Below are positions 6,782-13,508 of a stretch of 20,458 bases of DNA, piece by piece (position 1 is the first letter of the stretch; each line of letters begins with the position of its first letter). The position numbers were made by a program, and so were the translations under genes. Origin of the DNA: Deltaproteobacteria bacterium (GTDB lineage Bacteria; UBA10199; SBBF01); contig JACQOY010000253.1 of NCBI GenBank assembly GCA_016207765.1, positions 1 to 20,458 on the forward strand. The letters run 5' to 3'. A model generated the notes under the pieces. That model made no database searches, was not told the origin of the DNA, and saw nothing but the letters and a program-made list of their open reading frames with translations.

Positions 6782-7441
6782 TTAGCGAATCAGTAAATAA
6801 CCCCCGATCATGAGGATGAAAATAAGCAAGACAACGCCATAGACAAGAAGTATTTCGGACCGCACGCGTCTGGTCTGCGGATCGATGATCCCCGGGGGAA
6901 GAAAACCGGTAAAATTTTTGCCCGTGCCGGACATGTTTTTCTTGACCGTTGCCTCAGCGTCATCGACCGACGTCTTTTTTGATCCTTCGTCAATCCGCTT
7001 TTCCTCCTCCATGAACAGCTTTGGGTTGCTGGGAACCGTTATGTAGAGAACATTGTTGTTGAGCAGATGTTCCTCGGAAATCGGCTCGCCCGGGGAGAGA
7101 TTCTTGATTTTGAGGCCGGCCGCCCTTGAGATGGAAACAAAGGCGGGGCTGATGGTTTCCCCCCCTTTCAGTTCAACGTCAACGCGCAACAGGGATGGAT
7201 CGGTTCTCAAATTTATTTTTCGGAAGATGATCCGCTCGATTTCATCCCTCGTTACCTGAATGCCCCGTTTCCAGAGTCTGCTTTTATCGAACAGAAGCTC
7301 CCAGTCGGTTTTTTCCCCCAAGGCCTGAAACGCATCCTTGCCGGTTTCCTGCCCCGATTGGCGGTCTTTCTGACTTTCGGCCGTCGACTGGATCTTCCAG
7401 TATTCAAAACGATCGGTTTTGTCGATTCTTTCCACTACCAT
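6782..7441 (-). CDS. Uncharacterised protein with one C-terminal membrane helix (219 aa)
   Basis: I cannot assign a family. The first 195 residues are hydrophilic and charged, and one membrane helix (about 196-217) ends almost at the C-terminus, so the protein is probably tail-anchored with its bulk in the cytoplasm. A compact segment at about 46-142 (from DWELLFDKSRLWKRGIQV to VLYITVPSNP) looks like a folded domain. A Lys/Ser-rich linker follows. It lies 121 bases upstream of the kinase gene on the same strand and may share its transcript, although a hairpin separates them. Its start has only a poor, distant Shine-Dalgarno. The 194 bases upstream (7442-7635) contain no gene that I can support. 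Confidence 0.7.
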   Translation of the reverse strand: MVVERIDKTDRFEYWKIQSTAESQKDRQSGQETGKDAFQALGEKTDWELLFDKSRLWKRGIQVTRDEIERIIFRKINLRTDPSLLRVDVELKGGETISPAFVSISRAAGLKIKNLSPGEPISEEHLLNNNVLYITVPSNPKLFMEEEKRIDEGSKKTSVDDAEATVKKNMSGTGKNFTGFLPPGIIDPQTRRVRSEILLVYGVVLLIFILMIGGYLLIR

Positions 7442-7635
7442 AATTTTGTATGTTTCGTCCTGCGGCGAAACACCACGAGTTGCCTATAATTCACGCACCC
7501 CAAGCCCTTGCGAAATTGCACAGCAAGAAATATAAACCTCTTGCGGCGATTCTATGAGCGGAGTGGCAAAATATCAAGGATATTCCGGATGTTAAACCTT
7601 GTGGGGAGGAAAGTCTCCACCTTGATAAGGAAGAA

Positions 7636-7947
7636 TTATTTTACCCGAAGCCGAAACCCGATGTCGCTTAAGGTTCCGGATATCACGGTTTCCAAAAAGA
7701 TCAGCATGATGACGACAATCATCGGGGTCCAGTCGATGCCGGTTTTGTAGAGAAAAGAGGGGAGGAAACGGCGAACGCGCGAGAAGAGCGGTTCGGTGGC
7801 CTGATAGAGAAAATTGACGATCGGGTTATACGGATCGGGGCGGACCCATGAGACAATAACGGCGCCGGCGACGATGAAGGTATAAATACCGACAATCAGG
7901 CTCACTACTTTGGAAAGGGCGATAAAAATTAATCCGAGGAAAGACAT
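7636..7947 (-). CDS. yggT: YggT family integral membrane protein (103 aa)
   Basis: This small protein has two hydrophobic blocks (about 3-33 and 73-95) flanking the typical YggT segment SWVRPDPYNPIVNFLYQATEPLF, with the conserved Pro-Asn and TEP residues. Length is normal for a single-repeat YggT. Members of this family are inner-membrane proteins, linked in other bacteria to osmotic stress tolerance or cell division, and are commonly encoded beside yggS and proC as here. It follows proC by 53 bases on the same strand. That gap holds part of a dispersed repeat. A weak stem (GTGGGGA 7601-7607 with TCTCCAC 7614-7620) lies just past its stop and might end the operon. Confidence 0.88.
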   Translation of the reverse strand: MSFLGLIFIALSKVVSLIVGIYTFIVAGAVIVSWVRPDPYNPIVNFLYQATEPLFSRVRRFLPSFLYKTGIDWTPMIVVIMLIFLETVISGTLSDIGFRLRVK

Positions 7948-7961
7948 AATTTTGTTCTACA

Positions 7962-7981
7962 AAAATTGCTTCGTCAAAAGG
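7962..7981. repeat. Half copy of a dispersed palindromic element
   Basis: AAAATTGCTTCGTCAAAAGG is identical over 20 bases to 17744-17763, the right arm of a palindromic element. Similarity continues loosely to about 7995. Only one arm is present here, between proC and yggT, so this may be a decayed or solo copy. Confidence 0.6.
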
Positions 7982-8000
7982 ACTCTCCCTGTTTGCGGTT

Positions 8001-8804
8001 TCATTGCCTCAGTTGCCGCGCGCGCTGTGTCGCCGCGACCACGCATTGTTGAACAATACGCTCAAATTTTTTCCGTTGCAAGAATTTCAATCCTGCCTCG
8101 GTGGTCCCCCCCTTCGAAGCGACTTTTTTGACCAAAGCATCCGGTTCCTCGCCGCTTTCCGCCAGAAGGGTGGCGGCTCCGAGCACGGTTTGGACCGCCA
8201 GCTCTTGAGAGAGATGTCTTGGCAGTCCGGCCTTGATTCCTCCTTTTTGGAGCGCCTCGGCAAATCGGTAGACAAACGCCGGTCCGCTCCCGGACAAACC
8301 GGTCACGGCATCGAGGAGGCTTTCCTTTTTGACTTCAAAGGCAATCCCCACGGCAGAAAAAATAGTCTGTGTTCTTTTTCTGTCAGACGTGCCGCAATTC
8401 CGGTTGGCAAAGTAGGCAGTGGCGCCAAGCCCGACAAGCGCGGGTGTGTTGGGCATCAGTCGGATTATTTTGTATTGCCTCCCCAGGTTTTTTTCGAAGA
8501 AACGGGTGTCCAACCCCGCGGCGATGGAAAGGATGAGGTGCCGCCTCGATAGGGCCGGTCTGATTTGGTCCAGCAACTCCTTCATCTGCCGGGGTTTGAC
8601 TGAAAGGAGGATGGTGTCGGCTTTTTCAACCGCCTCGATAGCTGAGTGCGAAGCGGCAATCCGGTATTTTTTCCGGATGAAGTTGAGACGCTTCCGGCTT
8701 ACATCGAAGCCGATGATTTGAGCGGGGCGGAGGATTTTTTTGGCCAAAACTCCCGCGATGAGGGCTTCCGCCATGTTTCCGGTGCCGAGGATGGCTACCT
8801 TCAT
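8001..8804 (-). CDS. proC: Pyrroline-5-carboxylate reductase
   Basis: The enzyme reduces 1-pyrroline-5-carboxylate to L-proline with NAD(P)H, the last step of proline synthesis, in the cytoplasm. The N-terminal Rossmann fold shows LGTGNMA (6-12). Later signatures are RLMPNTPA (115-122), TGLSGSGPAFVY (168-179) and SKGGTTEAGL (230-239), the ProC family pattern. The length (267 aa) is typical. Its ATG overlaps the stop of yggS in an ATGA, indicating translational coupling. No key residue is missing. Confidence 0.97.
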   Translation of the reverse strand: MKVAILGTGNMAEALIAGVLAKKILRPAQIIGFDVSRKRLNFIRKKYRIAASHSAIEAVEKADTILLSVKPRQMKELLDQIRPALSRRHLILSIAAGLDTRFFEKNLGRQYKIIRLMPNTPALVGLGATAYFANRNCGTSDRKRTQTIFSAVGIAFEVKKESLLDAVTGLSGSGPAFVYRFAEALQKGGIKAGLPRHLSQELAVQTVLGAATLLAESGEEPDALVKKVASKGGTTEAGLKFLQRKKFERIVQQCVVAATQRARQLRQ

Positions 8805-9499
8805 TTTACCCTTTCTCCAAAAAGTGCGGTTCCCACACGGATATAAGTTGCCCCTTCCTCAATGGCAACTTCAAAATCATGGCTCATCCCCATGGAGAGT
8901 TCGGTCAGCTCTTTTCGGTAACCCTTGTGAACGTTGATCTCCTTCAACAACTCGCGAAGTTCAACAAAAAAAGGGCGTGATTTTTCGGGATCGTCAAAGG
9001 GAGGTGGGAGTCCCATCAGGCCGGTAACCTCCAGATGAGGCAAGAGGGAAATTTCGCGAAGAAGGGAGGCCGCCTCATCGGGCGCGATTCCGGTTTTGGT
9101 TCCCTCTCCGGCTATGTTGATTTCCAGCAGGCATTTCTGGACACTGTTTTTTTCCCCCGCCCGTTTTTCAACTTCGTGGGCCAACGGATACGAATCGAGG
9201 GAGTGGATCAACACCGCCTTCCCGACCACTTCTTTCACCTTTCGCCGCTGAAGATGCCCCACAAAGTGCCACTGAATCTGGAAAGGGAGAAGCCTCCGGT
9301 ATTTTCCGAGAAACTCCTGAACATAGTTTTCGCCGAAGATTTTAAGCCCCGCCTTCTGCGCCTCTTCAATCGCCTCGGCCGGTTTGGCCTTGGAAACGGC
9401 CACGAGGCGGATTTCTTTGGGGTCCCGGCCCGAGCGTTTGGCGGCATCGGTCATTTTTTGGAGGACAGCGTGAAGATTTTTTTGGATATCGACGGTCAT
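8801..9499 (-). CDS. yggS: YggS family PLP-binding homeostasis protein
   Basis: This is an alanine-racemase-like TIM-barrel protein (PLPBP/YggS/PROSC family) that binds pyridoxal phosphate and keeps PLP balanced, without known catalysis. Lys37 in VAVSK is the PLP lysine. Other signatures are GENYVQE (56-62), WHFVGHLQRRK (77-87), SMGMSHDFEVAI (202-213) and RVGTALFG (221-228). The length of 232 aa is normal. It overlaps oppC upstream and proC downstream by ATGA junctions, so the three are translated as a unit. Pairing with proC and yggT is widespread in bacteria; coupling to an Opp permease is less usual. Confidence 0.96.
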   Translation of the reverse strand: MTVDIQKNLHAVLQKMTDAAKRSGRDPKEIRLVAVSKAKPAEAIEEAQKAGLKIFGENYVQEFLGKYRRLLPFQIQWHFVGHLQRRKVKEVVGKAVLIHSLDSYPLAHEVEKRAGEKNSVQKCLLEINIAGEGTKTGIAPDEAASLLREISLLPHLEVTGLMGLPPPFDDPEKSRPFFVELRELLKEINVHKGYRKELTELSMGMSHDFEVAIEEGATYIRVGTALFGERVK

Positions 9500-10305
9500 T
9501 TTTTCTCCATCAGCCGGTTCCCGATTGTTTGAAACGAGAAGATCACGGCAAAAATAAAGAGAGAGGGAAAAAGAATCAAGTGCGGATAAAAGCGAAGCGC
9601 CTGATACCCCTCATGAGCCAATGTTCCCCAGCTTGAATAAGGGGGAGTAAGCCCCAGGCCGATAAAAGAAAGGGTCGACTCGGCCAGAATCACCGTCGGT
9701 ATTTGAAAGAGAAGAGTTACCGTCAAAGGCCCGGTTGTTTGCGGAATCAGATGACGGATCAAAATCCGAAACCCCCCAAGCCCCAAGGCTTCCGCCGATT
9801 CGATAAAGGGCATTTCCTTGTATTTCAGAATCTCGCCACGGACGATGCGGGCGACATTCACCCATCCCAGCGCCGAAAGGGCGAACAACATCCCCCAAAA
9901 GGTGCGTCCCAAAAACAGACCCAAGAGGATGTAAAAAAGCAGATCGGGGATCGAATAGAGGATGTCCAGAATCCGCATCAGGAACTGATCGGTTTTTCCC
10001 CCGGCAAACCCGGAGAGACTCCCGTACAAAACGCCGAAAAAAGCGGCAATGGCCGTCGCCAGAAGGGCGCACCCCAGAGAAACGCGGGCGCCAAAGAGAA
10101 TGCGGGCCAGAAGGTCGCGCCCCAACTCGTCGGTGCCGAACCAGAATTGCGCGGAAGGGGTCGCCAGAAGGGCTTGGGGAAATTGTTGGTCGAAACCGTG
10201 CGGTGTCAGGATTTGCGGAAAAAGGGCGCAGAGGAAGAGGGTGATGAGGAATAGGGAGCAAATTAAGGCAAGTTTATTTTTCACTATCCACGATCCACTA
10301 TCCAC
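9496..10305 (-). CDS. oppC: Oligopeptide/dipeptide ABC transporter permease, OppC/DppC type
   Basis: This inner-membrane permease has several transmembrane helices. The family signature FWFGTDELGRD lies at 54-64, and the EAA loop that docks to the ATPase (ESAEALGLGGFRILIRHLIP) at about 169-188. The C-terminus has the usual GLGLTPPYSSWG. The start is GTG at 10305, supported by AGGAAAGG about 8 bases upstream, and overlaps the end of oppB by 8 bases. A second in-frame GTG at 10284 arises from a 14-bp tandem repeat covering the start and is a weaker choice. No ATPase gene (oppD or oppF) follows; yggS does. The imported substrate cannot be told from sequence. Confidence 0.92.
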   Translation of the reverse strand: MDSGSWIVKNKLALICSLFLITLFLCALFPQILTPHGFDQQFPQALLATPSAQFWFGTDELGRDLLARILFGARVSLGCALLATAIAAFFGVLYGSLSGFAGGKTDQFLMRILDILYSIPDLLFYILLGLFLGRTFWGMLFALSALGWVNVARIVRGEILKYKEMPFIESAEALGLGGFRILIRHLIPQTTGPLTVTLLFQIPTVILAESTLSFIGLGLTPPYSSWGTLAHEGYQALRFYPHLILFPSLFIFAVIFSFQTIGNRLMEKK

Positions 10306-11251
10306 GATTCACGCCTTTCCTCATCCGCGGATCAAGCCACAGGTATCCCACATCCACCATCCAATTCAGAACGATCAGAATCGCCGCGTAAAACAGCGTG
10401 ATCCCCATCACCAGAAAATAATCCCGATCGATGATGGCGGTGACAAAGTGGCGCCCCAACCCCGGAATGGCAAAAATGGTTTCGACGACAAACGATCCGG
10501 TAATCAGCCCTGCGGCCGTCGGACCCAGGACGGTCAGAAGCGGCTGGGCTACGTTTTTGAAAGCATGTTTTAGAAGCACGGTCCTTTCAGGCACCCCTTT
10601 GGCGCGAGCGGTGCGGATAAAATCCTGCTTCAGTTGCGTCAAAAGCCCCGATCGGGTCAGCTGAATAAAATAGGCGGTCGGCGTGGCGGATAGTGTGATG
10701 ACCGGCAGAATACGATACGATAATCCCTCCCAGAGGGCCGGGGGCAACCAGACGAGCCAGAAGGAAAAAATCATCACCAGAATCACCGCTTTCACAAAGC
10801 CGGGGAGGGAGACCGAAAGAGAGCTCATGAATGAAAAGAGGCGGTCTGGCCACCCGTTCGGCCTGCGGGCGGAGCAAAGCCCCAGAAAGAACCCGCCGAT
10901 CGTGGCGAGGACGAGGGAATAAAGGGCCAACTGTGCGGAAGGGGGGATGGCCCGGGCCATCATCTCGGACACATCACGGTCGCGATATTTGAGGGAAGGA
11001 CCCAGTTGGCCGCGGGTCAGATACGAAAGGTAGGATTTAAGATCTTTCCCAAACCAGACCCAGAAATTTTCATCCCCGCGTCTTTGCAGGCCGTATTTTT
11101 CGTAGAGATTTTGCTCAATTTCCGGAGGAAGGACCCGCTCCTGATCAAACGGCCCGCCGGGAATGGTGTGGAGTAAAAGAAAGGTTAAGATAAGCACGGC
11201 CAGAAGTGTTGTGAGACTTATGGCGAGGCGACGAAACAATGAGGAAATCAT
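10298..11251 (-). CDS. oppB: Oligopeptide/dipeptide ABC transporter permease, OppB/DppB type
   Basis: This 317-residue inner-membrane permease has a first helix at about 10-30 followed by PGGPF, a periplasmic loop with GQLGPSLKYRDRDV (the family's GDLG-x-S site), and five further hydrophobic helices. The EAA loop is DFIRTARAKGVPERTVLLKH (210-229). The C-terminal IPGLGRHFVTAIIDRDYFLVMG region is typical. It partners with oppC, with which it overlaps by 8 bases, to form the channel. It follows oppA after 76 bases rich in short repeats. No clear Shine-Dalgarno is visible before the ATG. Confidence 0.94.
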   Translation of the reverse strand: MISSLFRRLAISLTTLLAVLILTFLLLHTIPGGPFDQERVLPPEIEQNLYEKYGLQRRGDENFWVWFGKDLKSYLSYLTRGQLGPSLKYRDRDVSEMMARAIPPSAQLALYSLVLATIGGFFLGLCSARRPNGWPDRLFSFMSSLSVSLPGFVKAVILVMIFSFWLVWLPPALWEGLSYRILPVITLSATPTAYFIQLTRSGLLTQLKQDFIRTARAKGVPERTVLLKHAFKNVAQPLLTVLGPTAAGLITGSFVVETIFAIPGLGRHFVTAIIDRDYFLVMGITLFYAAILIVLNWMVDVGYLWLDPRMRKGVNRG

Positions 11252-11260
11252 CGAGGTATC

Positions 11261-11346
11261 GGTTTAAAAAGTTCCAAAAGTTCAAAGTTGAGAGTTAAAA
11301 GCTTCCAAAACCTTAAACCTTGAACTTCTATAACTTTTTGAACTTT
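11261..11346. repeat. AT-rich inverted and direct repeats between oppA and oppB
   Basis: GGTTTAA (11261-11267) pairs with TTAAACC (11313-11319). AAAGTTCAAAGTT (11277-11289) is a near inverse of 11332-11346, and the AGTTC motif recurs several times. The right end runs into the last codons of oppA. It may form a stem that lowers read-through or sets oppA/oppB expression ratios; this is unproven. Confidence 0.45.
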
Positions 11347-12968
11347 ACTCTTTTATAGTACACAAAATCCATCGGAATGATGGGGAACGGCCTTAATTTT
11401 TCGCGAACAAGAATATTCTGGGTGGCCGCAAAGAGCGGCAGGATAACCGTCTTCCGCTCAAGGAGTATTTTTTGCGCCTCATCGTAGAGACCTTTTCGTT
11501 TTACCCCATCCGATTGGGTGGCCGCCTCGCCGATCAAGCGGTCGAACTCGCTGTTTTTCCATTGCGTATGGTTGTTTCCCGAAGCGGAGGTAAAGAGATT
11601 CATGAAATTATCCGGATCGGGATAGTCGGCTCCCCACCCGAGGCGAAACAGACCCGGCGGGTCGTTACGGAGGAGGGAAAGGTAGCTTTTCCATTCCTGG
11701 TTGTCGAGTCGGACATCGATTCCCAGATTTTTCTTCCACTGGCCTTGAGCCCATTCGGCGATTTTTTTGTTCACCGGGTCGGAGTTGAAGGTGAGGGTGA
11801 TCTCCGAAATTTTCACCCTCCCCCTTACCCCCTCCCCTCGAGGGAGGGGGGATTCCACAAAATATCCCCTCTCCCCTTGGGGGAGAGGGTTGGGGTGAGG
11901 GGTGATCCCGGCCTCTTCAAGCAATTCCCGTCCCTTTTCCGGATCAAATTTCAATCCGATCGACTCATCAAACCCGAACATCCCCGGCGGGATCCACGAA
12001 TTGACCGGTTGTTCGCCCCCTTTCAGGATATTCGGGATTTCACTTTTATCGAGCGCCATCGCCAAAGCCTGCCGGATGCGGACATCATCAAACGGTTTTT
12101 TGGTTGTGTTGAAGCCGTAGTAATATCCCCTCAATTTGGGGGCATGAACCATGTCGGGATGATTTTTGTAGCGGGGGAGGGCGACCGGCGGCGGTGAGGC
12201 GATATCAAGCTCCCCTTTTTCGTAGAGGGCCAGGACGGTGGCAGGCTCATTGACGAGAAAAACCGTAATTCCATCGATGGCCGGGCGGGGGCTTCCGCCG
12301 TAGAGTGGATTTTTTTCAAGCTTTAGGCGGTATTCATGCCACCATTCTTTCAAAAGATAGGGTCCGCAGGTCACCATGTTTTCGGGATCGGTCCAATTGT
12401 CACCGTATTTTTCGAAAAGATCCTTTCGAAGGGGATAGGTAACCATGAAGGTGGCAATGGCGGGGAAGAAAACAACCGGTTTGGTCAGACTTACCTTGAG
12501 GGTGAAAGGATCAATTACTTCAATACCGACCTGATTTTCCTCCCTGAGCCTGCCGCTGTTGAAGTCGCGGGCGCCGACGATGTCGAAGAGAAAATAGGCG
12601 TACTCGGCCGCGGTTTCAGGCCTCAACAACCTCAACCAGGAATAACGAAAATCTTCGGCGATCACCTTCTTTCCATCGGACCAGCGATAGTTGGAATCGA
12701 GGTGAAAGAGGTATGTTTTTCCATCATCCGTGATTTCCCATGATTTGGCCGCCGCCGGGATCACGTTCATTTGATCGTCAAACTGAGTAAGCCCCTCCAT
12801 CAACTGATTGAGGATCTGGTAGCTTACATTGTCGGTAGCTAAGTTCCAATCGAGCGTCGGCGGCTCGGTGGCCAGCGAGATGCGGATTTCCCGGGTCTCG
12901 GGTTTGGGGGAAGAACAACTGAATAAAATAATTCCAAACAGGCTCAAAAGAATGGTCCGATTCGACAT
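11328..12968 (-). CDS. oppA: Peptide-binding lipoprotein of an ABC importer, OppA/DppA type, with in-frame insertion
   Basis: This solute-binding protein captures peptides outside the inner membrane and delivers them to OppBC. Residues 1-18 form a lipoprotein signal ending in LFSC, with Cys18 the lipidation site. Family features include EPPTLDWNLATDNVSYQIL near the N-terminus, AAAKSWEITDDGKTYLFHL (71-90), the RWSDGKKVIAEDFRYSW stretch (95-111), RIRQALAMALDK (297-308), and LGWGADYPDPDNFMNLF (443-459). Between about residues 355 and 386 the normal link from the LLEEAGI helix to the KISEITLTFN strand is expanded by a Pro/Gly/Arg-rich segment translated from a palindromic DNA repeat. Without it the length would be usual for the family. 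The frame is intact, so the protein may still fold with a surface loop. Confidence 0.93.
   Translation of the reverse strand: MSNRTILLSLFGIILFSCSSPKPETREIRISLATEPPTLDWNLATDNVSYQILNQLMEGLTQFDDQMNVIPAAAKSWEITDDGKTYLFHLDSNYRWSDGKKVIAEDFRYSWLRLLRPETAAEYAYFLFDIVGARDFNSGRLREENQVGIEVIDPFTLKVSLTKPVVFFPAIATFMVTYPLRKDLFEKYGDNWTDPENMVTCGPYLLKEWWHEYRLKLEKNPLYGGSPRPAIDGITVFLVNEPATVLALYEKGELDIASPPPVALPRYKNHPDMVHAPKLRGYYYGFNTTKKPFDDVRIRQALAMALDKSEIPNILKGGEQPVNSWIPPGMFGFDESIGLKFDPEKGRELLEEAGITPHPNPLPQGERGYFVESPLPRGEGVRGRVKISEITLTFNSDPVNKKIAEWAQGQWKKNLGIDVRLDNQEWKSYLSLLRNDPPGLFRLGWGADYPDPDNFMNLFTSASGNNHTQWKNSEFDRLIGEAATQSDGVKRKGLYDEAQKILLERKTVILPLFAATQNILVREKLRPFPIIPMDFVYYKRVKFKKL
11814..11903. repeat. Palindromic element inserted in frame within oppA
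   Basis: Two hairpins occur within 90 bases: CCCCCTCCC/GGGAGGGGG with a 5-base loop (11828-11850), and CCCTCTCCCC/GGGGAGAGGG with a 3-base loop (11867-11889). On the oppA strand they encode PHPNPLPQGERG and SPLPRGEGVRG, which I recognise as translations of a REP-like repeat common in many bacterial genomes. The insertion keeps the reading frame. Confidence 0.85.
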
Positions 12969-13017
12969 GGGGCCGATTGTACATGGATTGGGCTTTGTGC
13001 CAAGAAAAGATCGAAAA

Positions 13018-13386
13018 TCAGTCCAGATGTTCCAATACGAAATTTTTGGATGAGTTGTGGAGATAGAGTCCGTCCGGTTGGTGAGTGACCTTGTAGGTTC
13101 CGTTCAACAGGCGGCATTTGTCTTTTCCGCGGAGGGTAACGGTCCGACTGCGATTGTCGGCGTGCCAGCTTCCGGAACAAATTTGCACGTAATCCTGGTT
13201 GTCAAAAGTGGGGAAGAAGAGAAATTCCTTGTCTTCCTTGACGTAGAGGGTGGCTCTGTCGGTTTTGGGAAGGGCCAGATGAAAATGATTGACCATCAAA
13301 TCACTGGTTCGTTCGTTCGACCAGCCGATGGGGTGAAAAATCAGCGCCGAAAAAAGAAAAAAGACAAGGACAAGGGCCTGCTTCAT
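13018..13386 (-). CDS. Small secreted protein of unknown function (122 aa)
   Basis: The family is not recognised. A hydrophobic N-terminus (KQALVLVFFLFSALIF, 2-17) followed by GWSNE suggests a cleaved signal peptide and periplasmic or outer-surface location. The mature part of about 100 residues looks beta-rich and has two cysteines (70 and 91) that could form a disulfide. Its stop lies 49 bases before oppA on the same strand, so it may be the first gene of the opp-yggS-proC operon. The opposite strand is also open here, but only the minus reading gives a signal peptide. A near-consensus promoter lies so close upstream that the mRNA may be almost leaderless. Confidence 0.65.
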   Translation of the reverse strand: MKQALVLVFFLFSALIFHPIGWSNERTSDLMVNHFHLALPKTDRATLYVKEDKEFLFFPTFDNQDYVQICSGSWHADNRSRTVTLRGKDKCRLLNGTYKVTHQPDGLYLHNSSKNFVLEHLD

Positions 13387-13397
13387 GATTACCGATT

Positions 13398-13426
13398 ATT
13401 ATAGCTGATCCAACTCCTCTTGAAAA
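13398..13426 (-). promoter_or_regulatory. Candidate sigma70 promoter for the minus-strand operon
   Basis: On the minus strand a perfect -10 TATAAT (13403 down to 13398) lies 17 bases after TTTTCA (13426-13421), a 4-of-6 match to the -35. The start site would fall about 5 bases before the ATG at 13386, giving a nearly leaderless mRNA; no Shine-Dalgarno is seen there. Confidence 0.45.
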
Positions 13427-13448
13427 GTCATGAATCAATGGGTAAAAA
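13420..13448 (+). promoter_or_regulatory. Candidate sigma70 promoter for pckA
   Basis: TTGAAA (13420-13425) and TAAAAA (13443-13448) are separated by 17 bases, upstream of pckA. Its -35 overlaps that of the divergent minus-strand promoter, so the two would compete. The -10 match is imperfect. Confidence 0.35.
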
Positions 13449-13508
13449 ATTCTTTGAATCCTGGAAAATTCGTGGGAGAAGGGACGAACGACCGATTGTA
13501 TTGAACTT

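Noticed and set aside
7442..7635. Small RNA or gene in the 194-base gap upstream of the tail-anchored gene
   Set aside because: Only a weak stem at 7601-7620 and no convincing promoter or frame was found.
11472..12197. Plus-strand open frame of about 240 codons opposite oppA
   Set aside because: It is a shadow of the oppA coding strand, and it also crosses the palindromic insertion.
13057..13404. Plus-strand open frame opposite the small secreted protein
   Set aside because: It lacks a signal or known motif, while the minus reading has a convincing signal peptide and a nearby TATAAT.
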